IMG/VR virus record: IMGVR_UViG_3300021224_000002
Span: 1-39,132 of that record
DNA length: 39,132 nt
Strand: one strand, 5' to 3'
Source of the DNA: a virus
Shown: positions 18,302 to 24,642 of the stretch, piece by piece
How the letters are laid out: each line of letters begins with the position of its first letter
Numbering within the stretch: position 1 is the first letter of the stretch
The notes under the pieces: generated by a model
Seen by the model: only the letters and a program-made list of their open reading frames with translations
Told to the model about the DNA's origin: nothing
Database searches by the model: none
Position numbers and translations under genes: made by a program

Positions 18302-18843
18302 CGCATCTCCCCATTTGGTACATGGGTCAAATCCCGGCAGACGTATGCGATACGGCTGCTCGGGAATTTATGGAAATTGAGCCTCAGTCTGCGTCTATGG
18401 GTGCGAATGGCGAACATGAAGACAAGACACACCGCGACACAGTTCTGCGCTTTGCTCCTGACAATCATTGGTTTGGCGGCATCATGTATCAGCACGGTCT
18501 AGCTGCCAACAAATCAACAGGGTGGGATTACGACATTGCAGGCCATGAGAACGTTCAGTTTGGCTCATACGGTCCAAAAGGTCACTATGGCTGGCACATG
18601 GATACTTTTCCGCTGTCCGGGTTGCCTGTTGAGCGAAAGGTAAGTGTCATTTGCCTTATGAGCGACCCTGATGAATACGAGGGTGGCGAACTTCAGATTC
18701 AGTTGTATCAAGACTACAAAGTTGATATGAAAAAAGGTCAAATTATTGCTTTCCCATCTATGCTGCAACACCGTGTTGTACCTATAATTTCGGGTATCAG
18801 AAACTCTGCCGTGATTTGGCTCAACGGCCCAAGGACGCGATGA
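18298..18843 (+). CDS. 2OG-Fe(II) oxygenase 2, prolyl-4-hydroxylase/PKHD-like
   Basis: A 181-residue protein with a clear double-stranded beta-helix signature. The iron ligands are His100 and Asp102 (GWHMDTF) and His158 (MLQHRV). Arg168 (GIRNSAVIW) is the expected 2-oxoglutarate anchor. The stretches [17 protein letters not shown] and [11 protein letters not shown] are typical of prolyl hydroxylase-like members. The gene starts inside the last codons of the collagen-like fibre gene (ATGA overlap), so translation is coupled. Hydroxylation of fibre prolines is an attractive inference. A caution is that most fibre prolines sit in the X, not the Y, position of Gly-X-Y. A free amino acid or a host protein could also be the substrate. 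Confidence 0.85.
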   Translation: MTHLPIWYMGQIPADVCDTAAREFMEIEPQSASMGANGEHEDKTHRDTVLRFAPDNHWFGGIMYQHGLAANKSTGWDYDIAGHENVQFGSYGPKGHYGWHMDTFPLSGLPVERKVSVICLMSDPDEYEGGELQIQLYQDYKVDMKKGQIIAFPSMLQHRVVPIISGIRNSAVIWLNGPRTR

Positions 18844-18844
18844 C

Positions 18845-19069
18845 ATGGACAACCAACAACTCTTTAACATCGTAGTATCCGTTGCAGGGTTTTTGGCGAT
18901 CTACCTCATCAACAGTTTGACTCGAACGATTCAAAAACTGGAAGACAAAGTGAATGATCTTCCTCATGTTTATGTTGCAAAAGATGACTATCGCGCAGAC
19001 ATTGCCGAGGTCAAATCAATTCTGAAGCAGATTTTTGACAAGCTGGACGGCAAGGCCGACAAAGCATGA
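18845..19069 (+). CDS. Small membrane-anchored coiled-coil protein, lysis region
   Basis: A 74-residue protein with one N-terminal membrane segment at about residues 5-25 (LFNIVVSVAGFLAIYLINSL). A charged amphipathic helix follows (IQKLEDKVNDL and IAEVKSILKQIFDKL). It starts one base after the oxygenase stop and its end overlaps the next small gene by ATGA. The place just before holin and endolysin suggests a role in lysis, perhaps as a regulator or spanin-like factor. No lipobox or second membrane segment is visible. Confidence 0.6.
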   Translation: MDNQQLFNIVVSVAGFLAIYLINSLTRTIQKLEDKVNDLPHVYVAKDDYRADIAEVKSILKQIFDKLDGKADKA

Positions 19070-19158
19070 AAGACTTTGCTGTTGCCTTTCTTGCAGCAGC
19101 CTTTCTTTTGGTTCTTGTGATTTGGTGCTTGCGTATTTTTTACACTTTGTACTGGTGA
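19066..19158 (+). CDS. 30-residue hydrophobic peptide, lysis region
   Basis: A very short frame, MKDFAVAFLAAAFLLVLVIW then CLRIFYTLYW, with one membrane segment covering most of its length. The start overlaps the previous stop (ATGA) and the stop lies three bases before the next ATG, so it fills the gap between the coiled-coil protein and the holin exactly. This tight packing is the main reason to believe it is a gene. It may be an antiholin-type or accessory lysis peptide; the function is not shown. Confidence 0.6.
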   Translation: MKDFAVAFLAAAFLLVLVIWCLRIFYTLYW

Positions 19159-19161
19159 AAA

Positions 19162-19530
19162 ATGGACCCGATTACCATCCTTGCTGCTTTAGGACCACTT
19201 GCCGTTGATCTTGGCAAATCTTTGATTGGCAGGTTCATTCAAGCTGACGGCTACAAGCCTGTTAACGTTGATGAGTACATCAAGATGAAGCAGCTTGATT
19301 TGGAGCTGTTTAAGGCCATGAATGAGGCTGGTGGCTCCAACCCCTCATACCCTTGGGTTGAGGCTGCTGTAAGGCTGATGCGGCCTTGTGTTGGCATCAT
19401 CATTCTTGGCACATGGGCTTACCTAAAGCTAAACAACATCCAAAGCGAATCCGTTGATAACTTTGCCAGTGCTATTGGCTTTTATCTCTTTGGCGACCGA
19501 ACTCTTTTTTACTCTCGCAAATCAAAATGA
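19162..19530 (+). CDS. Holin, 3TM (gene-transfer-agent type)
   Basis: A 122-residue protein resembling the three-membrane-segment holin family first described for gene transfer agent release. An N-terminal hydrophobic helix (PITILAALGPLAVDL) is followed by a polar part and the conserved-looking YPWVEAAVRLMRP, then VGIIILGTWAYL, then IGFYLFGDRTLFYSRK. The Arg-Pro before the second segment and the GDR near the C-terminus are features of this family as I remember it. It would form the membrane lesion that lets the endolysin out. It overlaps the endolysin gene by four bases. Confidence 0.75.
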   Translation: MDPITILAALGPLAVDLGKSLIGRFIQADGYKPVNVDEYIKMKQLDLELFKAMNEAGGSNPSYPWVEAAVRLMRPCVGIIILGTWAYLKLNNIQSESVDNFASAIGFYLFGDRTLFYSRKSK

Positions 19531-20036
19531 AACAGAATTTTGCTGAATGCTTGCAAAAATTGTTGGTGCATGAAGGCGGTTTTGTAAACCATCCAGATGA
19601 TCCGGGTGGCATGACCAACTTGGGTGTTACCAAAGCAGTTTGGGAAGAATGGGTTAGGCATCCTGTTGATGAAAAACAGATGCGGAATCTAAGCCCGGCA
19701 ATTGTTGCACCTTTGTACAGAGCAAAATACTGGGACAAAATCAAAGGCGATGAATTGCCATCAGGCGTTGATTATGTTGTATTTGATGCAGCAGTAAACT
19801 CTGGCGCAGGACGAGCAGCAAAGTGGCTGCAAGCCTGTGTTGGTGTTGAAGTAGATGGCGGCATTGGTCCTAAGACATTAGCCGCCGTAAGCGCATTTGA
19901 TGCAAACCAGTTAATTGAAGACTATGCAAAACGCCGCTTGTCATTTTTGATGGACTTGAAGCATTGGGACACCTTTGGCAAAGGATGGAGCCGAAGGATT
20001 GCAGAGGTTCAAAAAACTGGTTTGGATATGGCTTAA
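19527..20036 (+). CDS. Endolysin, glycosyl hydrolase family 108
   Basis: A 169-residue lysozyme-like muramidase of the GH108 type. The catalytic Glu16 lies in HEGGFVNHPDDPGGMTNLG, the hallmark of the family. The C-terminal part has the peptidoglycan-binding-like segment VGVEVDGGIGPKTLAAV. It cleaves the glycan strands of peptidoglycan after the holin opens the membrane. There is no signal peptide, so export depends on the holin. This is the last gene of the late rightward operon; its stop overlaps the stop of the convergent gene at 20033. Confidence 0.92.
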   Translation: MKQNFAECLQKLLVHEGGFVNHPDDPGGMTNLGVTKAVWEEWVRHPVDEKQMRNLSPAIVAPLYRAKYWDKIKGDELPSGVDYVVFDAAVNSGAGRAAKWLQACVGVEVDGGIGPKTLAAVSAFDANQLIEDYAKRRLSFLMDLKHWDTFGKGWSRRIAEVQKTGLDMA

Positions 20037-20305
20037 CGTTCAATGCCTTGCAAGCGATCCGCAACAAGTTGAGCGTATCCTGCAATGTCAACCCAGTTGT
20101 CAATATAGTCCGCATCTCCAACGGCAATCCTTGCCAACTTGTGGCAAATCATGTCAATGGCAACTGATTGATCTGGACTGACAGAATTTAGCTTATCAAG
20201 GCTCATATTGTCGTACAAAGCCTCTTGAATTTGCCAAGTTGCTTTTGCAACATCAACAAATTTTCCGTAACGTTTGCCGCGCTCATCAAGAATTTTGTCA
20301 ATCAT
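20033..20305 (-). CDS. DUF6378-like phage protein
   Basis: A 90-residue protein with the pattern I know from DUF6378: ILDERGKRYGKF near the start, then DQSVAIDMICHKLARIAVGD and YIDNWVDIAGYAQLVADRL. The family is common in phages, often near MazG-like genes as here. The biochemical role is unknown; the combination of His, Asp and Glu residues has led to the idea of a nucleotide-related function, which is inference. It is the last gene of a leftward operon, and its stop overlaps the endolysin stop by four bases with no terminator between them. Confidence 0.75.
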   Translation of the reverse strand: MIDKILDERGKRYGKFVDVAKATWQIQEALYDNMSLDKLNSVSPDQSVAIDMICHKLARIAVGDADYIDNWVDIAGYAQLVADRLQGIER

Positions 20306-20610
20306 TACGACTCCTTGACGAACACACCGTTGGGCATCAATGTGCCTTTGCGATGCTTGATTTCGTCATAGGCTGCTTCCATGCAAGTTACCAAATCAAT
20401 GTCCTGCAAAGCGCAATAGTTGACCAAGCAGACCATCACATCGCCAACGCCATCAACAATGCCTGCGCGGTCTTTCTTGATGGTGGCATCAGCCAGTTCG
20501 CCAAGCTCAGACATGGCTTTGAGCAACTGTGTGTCAGGTGTGCTATTCGGAATGATTTTCCGAGCTTCAGCCCACTGAATAATTTTCATCTGGACATCTG
20601 CGTAGCTCAT
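20305..20610 (-). CDS. MazG-like nucleotide pyrophosphohydrolase
   Basis: A 101-residue protein if translated from the ATG at 20610, which has GGAG five bases upstream and overlaps the preceding stop. A longer frame exists but its start has no ribosome site. The all-alpha NTP pyrophosphohydrolase motifs are visible: Glu35-x-x-Glu38 (SELGELAD) and Asp53-x3-Asp57 (VDGVGDVMVCLVNYC), which bind magnesium. Such enzymes hydrolyse nucleoside triphosphates; phage versions may clean nucleotide pools or lower host alarmone signals. It lies in the block with Gp157 and the SSB-like protein, which suits nucleotide or DNA metabolism. Confidence 0.85.
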   Translation of the reverse strand: MSYADVQMKIIQWAEARKIIPNSTPDTQLLKAMSELGELADATIKKDRAGIVDGVGDVMVCLVNYCALQDIDLVTCMEAAYDEIKHRKGTLMPNGVFVKES

Positions 20611-20816
20611 GCTTGCTCCAATGGAAGACAATCTTGTTCTGGTCGCAGTGCGGTTTCGACTTTCTTCCCGCAAGAGGCAAAGTCAATCAATTGGTCTTGT
20701 GTTGGGATGTCAACATTGATGATGCCGTGAGCAACATGGTTGAGGGCTTGTGCGCGAGTGTTTGCGCGAACAAGGCGGGTTTCTTGGCCGTAGCCAACGA
20801 TGTAAATTCGGGACAT
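20607..20816 (-). CDS. Small conserved phage protein, unknown function
   Basis: A 69-residue protein starting at 20816, where AGGAGAAGAT gives an excellent ribosome site; frames reaching further upstream lack one. The sequence MSRIYIVGYGQETRLVRANT and then RAQALNHVAHGIINV resembles small phage proteins I have seen with the pattern RLVRA..Q-AL-HV. I know no function for them. The stop overlaps the MazG-like gene (ATGA). Confidence 0.7.
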   Translation of the reverse strand: MSRIYIVGYGQETRLVRANTRAQALNHVAHGIINVDIPTQDQLIDFASCGKKVETALRPEQDCLPLEQA

Positions 20817-20832
20817 ATCTTCTCCTGTGGTT

Positions 20833-20915
20833 AAAAAAGGGTGGGCCGCTACTCGCTGCGTCTGCGCCAACCACACGGGTTCAACGAACTCGCGCAGCAT
20901 CCGCTTTTGCGGCCC
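20833..20915 (-). terminator. Structured attenuator/terminator-like element in the leftward operon
   Basis: On the minus strand GGGCCGC (20915-20909) pairs perfectly with GCGGCCC (20849-20843), enclosing further pairing: GCTGCGC with GCGCAG, and an inner GAGTTC-GTT-GAACCC hairpin. Four bases later there is a run of six T (20838-20833). This looks like a large intrinsic terminator or attenuator placed between the Gp157 gene and the next gene. It may reduce expression of the DUF6378, MazG-like and 69-residue genes relative to the SSB-like and Gp157 genes. The large loop makes it less certain than a compact hairpin. Confidence 0.5.
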
Positions 20916-20923
20916 GAAATCAT
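20849..20923 (-). CDS. Possible 24-residue peptide (leader-like) overlapping the structured element
   Basis: An ATG at 20923 overlaps the Gp157 stop (ATGA) and reads MISGRKSGCCASSLNPCGWR then RRSE before TAG. It covers almost the whole inverted-repeat element. It could be a leader peptide whose translation opens or closes the hairpin, or it may be a chance frame. There is no homology that I recognise; the basic, Cys-containing composition is unusual for the neighbouring genes. Confidence 0.3.
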   Translation of the reverse strand: MISGRKSGCCASSLNPCGWRRRSE

Positions 20924-21414
20924 TTGATGGTCAATCTGTCCTTGCGAACAATGTAGGCTCCAGCAACAGGCTCGCCAGCAAGAATGGCATTCTTGATTTT
21001 GGTTTTGCTTGGTTCTGGAGGTTTTGGATCGCCGCACAGTTCAGCAGGAAACTTTGCGCCATCCTCAAGTACAACGGATTCATCGCGTTCAACATACAGC
21101 TTGACAACGAAAGACCCGTCAGCAGCCTTGATTTCGTGGATTCCAGCCGTCTTCATGTTGTCGGCAAGGTATTCCCTCAACTTATCGGCTTTTCGCTCGT
21201 AAGCCGTTTGAAGGGCTTTGATGCGTTTGATGGCATTTTTGGCTTGTTCGGCATCCGATTCGCAGTTGAGAACGTAGGCAGCGACAGCGTTTGCTTTGTT
21301 GCCGAGCATGACCCGGAACTCGTCAAACGCTGGCAAAGCCTCGCCAGTCTCTGGATCAAAAAGATCGTCAAGTTGTTCACGGAAATCGTGTGCAAGTTGG
21401 TAGAGACTGGTCAT
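20920..21414 (-). CDS. Siphovirus Gp157-like protein
   Basis: A 164-residue protein matching the Gp157 family pattern: TSLYQLAHDFREQLDDL at the start, a long coiled-coil middle (AIKRIKALQTAYERKADKLREYL), then DNMKTAGIHEIKAADG and the C-terminal PVAGAYIVRKDRLTIK. The family was described in streptococcal phages in connection with phage resistance, and is widespread near SSB and recombination genes; its mechanism is not settled. It starts two bases after the SSB-like gene ends. Confidence 0.88.
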   Translation of the reverse strand: MTSLYQLAHDFREQLDDLFDPETGEALPAFDEFRVMLGNKANAVAAYVLNCESDAEQAKNAIKRIKALQTAYERKADKLREYLADNMKTAGIHEIKAADGSFVVKLYVERDESVVLEDGAKFPAELCGDPKPPEPSKTKIKNAILAGEPVAGAYIVRKDRLTIK

Positions 21415-21416
21415 GG

Positions 21417-22061
21417 TCAGAATGGAATGTCATCAGGCATATCATCAAAACCGCTTGATGGCGTTTGACCGGAAGAATGACCTGCGGCTTTGGCAAACTC
21501 AGGACTGCGCTTGATTGCGTCTTTGAGCTTGTCATGGAAGGAATCAAACACTGCCCAATCAGGATTGTCCAAGTCAAACATCAAGTTTTCATGGATTGCT
21601 GCTGGCTTGCTGTTCTTCAATGCTGTTGGCAATGGGGTCAGGTTTGCCACATTGCTATACGTTTTGCCATTTGTTTCGCTAGTGGTCACGTTGACCATGC
21701 AATACGCGCCAAGCAGTTTGCTGATGTCAAAGCCTTTGGCTTCCTCATCCGTAAACTCACGACCGCGCCATGACTGCAAGTCTTTGCGCAGAGATGCCTT
21801 TTCACTGAGAGACAATGTGTATGACTTGCTGATGGTCATTGGCATTTCTTTGCCATCAAACTCAATAGTCAGCGGGTTGCCTTCTTCATCCTCACCAAAC
21901 AACTCCCAAGCAACACGAATCTTGTGTTGCAACTTTTCGCCGTATTGACCAGACGACAACTGAGTGCCAAGGTCAATCAACGAATAACAACGACCAACAT
22001 GAACGCCAGAAGGCACACGTTTGAAGTTGCCACCACCACTGTCAGAAGCTACAAAGCCCAT
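21417..22061 (-). CDS. Single-stranded DNA binding-like protein
   Basis: A 214-residue protein starting at ATG 22061, with GGAG six bases upstream. It has an OB-fold-like strand pattern (VHVGRCYSLIDLGTQLSSGQ, HKIRVAWELFGED, PMTISKSYTLSLSEKASLRK) and GAYCMVNVTTSETNGKTYSNV. Most telling is the acidic C-terminal tail, ending FDDMPDDIPF, which is the classical SSB tail that contacts other replication proteins. It lies first among the larger genes of the leftward block with Gp157. I infer that it coats single-stranded DNA during phage replication or recombination. Confidence 0.75.
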   Translation of the reverse strand: MGFVASDSGGGNFKRVPSGVHVGRCYSLIDLGTQLSSGQYGEKLQHKIRVAWELFGEDEEGNPLTIEFDGKEMPMTISKSYTLSLSEKASLRKDLQSWRGREFTDEEAKGFDISKLLGAYCMVNVTTSETNGKTYSNVANLTPLPTALKNSKPAAIHENLMFDLDNPDWAVFDSFHDKLKDAIKRSPEFAKAAGHSSGQTPSSGFDDMPDDIPF

Positions 22062-22105
22062 TTCAATCTCCAAAAAAAACAGCCATTACAGGTTGGCTGA
22101 ACACC

Positions 22106-22258
22106 TTATCTAAACCAAAGAAAAAATCCGTGCAAAATTCCGATTGGGAACAGCAATGCTCCAGCAATCAAGAAGCCCCACAAGCCTTCTGCAAAGCAAG
22201 TAAAGATGTGTGTGAACCATGCAAAGATGCAGGCAAATCCAATAATCCAGCCCATCAT
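22106..22258 (-). CDS. 50-residue membrane protein
   Basis: A short frame starting at 22258 with GAGG six bases upstream and overlapping the previous stop (ATGA). It reads MMGWIIGFACIFAWFTHIFT then CFAEGLWGFLIAGALLFPIG then ILHGFFLWFR. Two hydrophobic helices are separated by a short acidic turn, so it is an inner-membrane hairpin. I remember similar small membrane proteins from other phages but no function. It could take part in superinfection exclusion, or in anchoring replication. Confidence 0.75.
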   Translation of the reverse strand: MMGWIIGFACIFAWFTHIFTCFAEGLWGFLIAGALLFPIGILHGFFLWFR

Positions 22259-22410
22259 TTAATCCTCGCAACATGTTCAGCCAAAAGCCAGCTTGAGCCA
22301 AGCTGATGAACTGATTTTGCCCACTTGCGTTGATAGCTGCGGATGACTTCAGGGGACGCATCATACGTCTGAAAGATTCGCCGTGCATGGCGTAAAAGTG
22401 TGATGTTCAT
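22255..22410 (-). CDS. Small conserved phage protein, 51 residues
   Basis: Starts at ATG 22410, where CAGGAG is well spaced; longer versions of this frame have no ribosome site. The sequence MNITLLRHARRIFQTYDASP, then RSYQRKWAKSVHQLGSSWLL, is basic and helical, with a pattern (N-I-x-L-L-R-H-x-R-x-I-F) that I recall from small early proteins of other proteobacterial phages. Function unknown. It is the first gene of the leftward block, nearest to the divergent control region. Confidence 0.7.
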   Translation of the reverse strand: MNITLLRHARRIFQTYDASPEVIRSYQRKWAKSVHQLGSSWLLAEHVARIK

Positions 22411-22637
22411 GTGAACTCCTGTCTTGTTAAAAATTGTCCGTTTTTGCAATTCGTCCCTGCTATGAACCAGTATCTCAACCGATGTTGGCAACAAGTTTCG
22501 ACGGCATTGCAACTTTTCTCATGATGGACTTCACGAGTCTTTGCAGCCAACAACTCAACTGTAATTCAGCCAACACATAAAAAACATAGGGGTTTTCCCT
22601 ATGACGCAATTTAAAAAACAGTGATAGCCTTCAGCGC
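22411..22637. promoter_or_regulatory. Divergent control region between the leftward and rightward early operons
   Basis: No gene fits here. Both operons start from this 227-base gap, so promoters in both directions are expected, but I see no clear -35/-10 pair. The main feature is a perfect inverted repeat CATAGGG-GTTTT-CCCTATG at 22585-22603, flanked by A-rich sequence. It is a member of a repeat family found in other control regions of this genome and is a good operator candidate. Confidence 0.6.
22585..22603. promoter_or_regulatory. Operator candidate A (inverted repeat 7-5-7)
   Basis: CATAGGG and CCCTATG flank GTTTT. Aligned with the sites at 26433, 32185 and 36578 (minus strand) it shares the pattern TAGGG-x-TT-x-x-CC-x-x-A. 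It lies 35 bases before the start of the first rightward gene, a place where a bound protein could block or activate transcription in both directions. Confidence 0.5.
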
Positions 22638-22829
22638 ATGAAAACACCAGACATGCTTGAGCAAGACTCAGCACAACACATACGAGACTTGGCAATGCTT
22701 GAGGCTTACACCAATTGCCCTCATCCGGGAGATTGGGATGCTGCCGCTACGTCAATCCTCGCCAGAGCAATTGAAATCATCACCAAAAAGGAAGTGCAAA
22801 TATGCTACAAGCAAAACAGTTCTATCTGA
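22638..22829 (+). CDS. Small unknown protein, first rightward early gene
   Basis: A 63-residue acidic protein beginning MKTPDMLEQDSAQHIRDLAM. It contains HPGDWDAAATSILARAIEII, which looks like helices. There is no strong ribosome site. It overlaps the next gene by 28 bases, and the ribosome site of that gene (AAGGAAGTG) lies inside its end. I do not recognise a family. Confidence 0.5.
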   Translation: MKTPDMLEQDSAQHIRDLAMLEAYTNCPHPGDWDAAATSILARAIEIITKKEVQICYKQNSSI

Positions 22830-23206
22830 TGTGCCTTGAAAATGGGCCAGTAAGTCAAAGAAAAGTTGCCAACAGAATGAGCCACAGGTTTGATGTGTCA
22901 CCAGCCACAATCAAAGAGGCTTTGTTGCGTGATGGTTTAATTGAACTTGATTGCATCAAGCGTGAAGGAGCCACTCAAAAGCTGAATCATTACTTCAAGC
23001 TGACAGACAAGAAGTTCATGCAAGTTGAGCAAATCAAAGCTGAAGTAAGGGTCAGCGAAAAATGGGAAGATGGAACGATCAAGTCCAAAGGCAACGCTTT
23101 TGATTGGGGAAACACAGCCAAGGGCATGTTTGACAATCGAGAGGTTGCCCGGATGACTCAGAAGTACCATCAGAACAAACCAATCACCATTTACAGCCGA
23201 GCTTGA
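22802..23206 (+). CDS. Helix-turn-helix protein, putative early regulator
   Basis: A 134-residue protein with a winged-helix-like N-terminus: FYLMCLENGPVSQRKVANRM then DVSPATIKEALLRDGLIEL, where a recognition helix would lie at about residues 33-48. The C-terminal half is charged and without clear fold; it has WEDGTIKSKGNAFDWGNTAK. It stands first in the early operon with a good ribosome site, which suits a transcription regulator. It is one of several small helix-turn-helix proteins here and a candidate to bind the inverted repeats. Confidence 0.6.
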   Translation: MLQAKQFYLMCLENGPVSQRKVANRMSHRFDVSPATIKEALLRDGLIELDCIKREGATQKLNHYFKLTDKKFMQVEQIKAEVRVSEKWEDGTIKSKGNAFDWGNTAKGMFDNREVARMTQKYHQNKPITIYSRA

Positions 23207-23219
23207 TTGGTGGTATAGT
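23190..23219 (+). promoter_or_regulatory. Promoter candidate before the replication genes
   Basis: TTTACA (23190-23195) and TATAGT (23214-23219) are 18 bases apart, close to sigma-70 consensus at both boxes. Transcription would begin around 23226 and yield a leader of about 90 bases ahead of the replication gene. Confidence 0.55.
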
Positions 23220-23225
23220 TTTGTG

Positions 23226-23317
23226 AAACCCGGCTAGGCAGAGAGTAGCTACTCTGCCAAAAAGTGAACCTCCCACCTGCCGTGCGTTTCTTTCTGGAGG
23301 GTTGCGAGGATGCTTAA
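23226..23317 (+). ncRNA. Structured leader RNA before the replication gene
   Basis: The leader holds a strong hairpin at 23237-23258 (GGCA-GA-GAGTAGCTACTC-TGCC, with the 12-base core palindromic). A second pairing is possible between AACCTCCC (23267-23274) and either GGAGGGTT (23296-23303) or the ribosome site GCGAGG (23304-23309). This gives two alternative folds, one of which hides the ribosome site of the gene at 23318. It reminds me of small phage regulatory RNAs such as c4, but that is memory only and no model was run. Confidence 0.45.
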
Positions 23318-24043
23318 ATGCACTATTACCAATTTAACATTGGCGATTACAAAAGCCATACCGAACATCTTTCTGAGATGGAAGACCTTACCTATCGGCG
23401 TTTGCTTGATTGGTATTACCTACACGAAATCCCAATACCTCTTGATGAATTAGAGGTCGCAAGGCAGATAAGGATGCGTTCGCATAGCGATTGCATTGCA
23501 GTCGTACTGCGGGAGTATTTCGAGCGCACTCCGGATGGATGGATACATCATCGGGCCAACCAAGAATTGGCAAAAGTTGGTGAAAAATCTCACAAGGCCA
23601 GCGAGAGCGCTAAGAAGCGTTGGGATAAAGAGAAGAATGCGAACGCATTGCAATCGCAATGCGAAAGCAATGCTACACATAACACAGAACACATTACACA
23701 TAACACACAACACAATACAGTAGCTAAAGCTACTGGCGACAAGTCGCCCATGACTCCCGATGAAATTATTTTTGGCTATGGGGTTCCTTTGTTGACCAAT
23801 GCAGGGACTGCTGACAAGCAAGCTCGCTCGTTCCTTGGGGGTTTGCGTAAATCTCATGGGGATGAGGCTTTGGTCAATGCTTTGCGAGATTGCATCCGCG
23901 CCAAACCTTTACAGCCTTTGGAGTGGTTGGCAAAAGTGTTGCCGCCAGAGAGTATGAAGCCCAAGCTCAACAAGCAAGAGGCGCTGGAGGCCTCAAATCG
24001 GGCTGTGGTTGAACGTTTGCTGAAAAAGGAAGGCTCTGTATGA
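23318..24043 (+). CDS. Replication initiation protein with DUF1376 (YdaU-like) domain
   Basis: A 241-residue protein. The first about 95 residues match DUF1376: MHYYQFNIGDYKSHTEHL, MEDLTYRRLLDWYY and IPIPLDELEVARQIRMR. A low-complexity linker rich in Asn, His and Thr follows at about 108-134. The C-terminal part (FGYGVPLLTNAGTADKQARS and PLEWLAKVLPP) resembles the O/YdaU-type ending. Such proteins take the place of lambda O at the origin. The DNA coding for the linker carries direct and inverted repeats, as in lambda ori. It overlaps the next gene by four bases. GAGG upstream is its ribosome site. Confidence 0.85.
   Translation: MHYYQFNIGDYKSHTEHLSEMEDLTYRRLLDWYYLHEIPIPLDELEVARQIRMRSHSDCIAVVLREYFERTPDGWIHHRANQELAKVGEKSHKASESAKKRWDKEKNANALQSQCESNATHNTEHITHNTQHNTVAKATGDKSPMTPDEIIFGYGVPLLTNAGTADKQARSFLGGLRKSHGDEALVNALRDCIRAKPLQPLEWLAKVLPPESMKPKLNKQEALEASNRAVVERLLKKEGSV
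23645..23707 (+). repeat. Iteron-like repeats inside the replication gene, candidate origin
   Basis: The 13-mer TACACATAACACA occurs exactly at 23674-23686 and 23695-23707, a period of 21 bases or two helical turns. Just upstream are GCATTGC (23645), GCAATGC (23656) and GCAATGC (23667), the first two forming an inverted repeat 7-4-7. The stretch downstream stays A and C rich. Iterons within the linker part of the initiator gene are the lambda O arrangement. Coding bias of a Thr/His/Asn linker could produce part of this, so it remains a candidate. Confidence 0.5.
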
Positions 24044-24642
24044 ACTTGCATGAAAAACCTAATTTTTACGCCCTTGTTGCTGATGTGCTTGGGTACTGGA
24101 AGCAAGACGTTAGCGAATTTGCATTGAACGTTTGGTGGGCTGGTTGCCAGAACTTTGATTTTGAGCAGGTTTCTCGTGCTTTGAGTCAACATGCGACAGA
24201 CCCAGACAAGGGACAATTTGCTCCAAAAGTGGCTGACATTGTTCGCATTCTTGGCGGAACAAGAACTGATCGCAGCTTGCGTGAATGGGGGCGTGTTCAC
24301 GAAGCCATGAGTCGTGTTGGGGCGTATTCTGATGTTGACTTTGGTGACAGTGCAACTCATTCTGCAATTCGAGATATGGGTGGTTGGCCCAAAATGTGCA
24401 GAACCGAAGTGGATCAGTTGAGTTATTTGCAGCATCGTTTTTGTGAACTTTACAAAATGCACGATGGTCAATGTGAGGGTGTGCCAGCATTGATGGGTGA
24501 CAGGTCGCCTGATGAGATGTATCGTAAAAAAGGAATTAACCCCCCAAAGCCAATTTTGATTGACGGTGGGAATCCAACAAAATCTTCAGGGTTCCAATCC
24601 CTTGAGTCGCAAATTGTTGGCGCACTAGGATGGAAGAAATGA
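24040..24642 (+). CDS. DUF6475-like replication protein, possible helicase loader
   Basis: A 200-residue protein overlapping the initiator gene by four bases. Its first part, NFYALVADVLGYWKQDVSEF, and the middle, ATHSAIRDMGGWPKMCRTEV, match the DUF6475 pattern as I know it (HSAI-DMGGW-K-CR). These proteins follow DUF1376 genes in many phages, the slot of lambda P or DnaT, so a role in bringing the host helicase to the origin is likely. No ATPase motif is seen. Confidence 0.75.
   Translation: MNLHEKPNFYALVADVLGYWKQDVSEFALNVWWAGCQNFDFEQVSRALSQHATDPDKGQFAPKVADIVRILGGTRTDRSLREWGRVHEAMSRVGAYSDVDFGDSATHSAIRDMGGWPKMCRTEVDQLSYLQHRFCELYKMHDGQCEGVPALMGDRSPDEMYRKKGINPPKPILIDGGNPTKSSGFQSLESQIVGALGWKK

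Noticed and set aside
20843-20915. tRNA, because 7-base ends GGGCCGC/GCGGCCC enclose about 73 bases
   Set aside because: No T-arm before the 3' acceptor strand, no anticodon arm, and no CCA; fits a hairpin element better.
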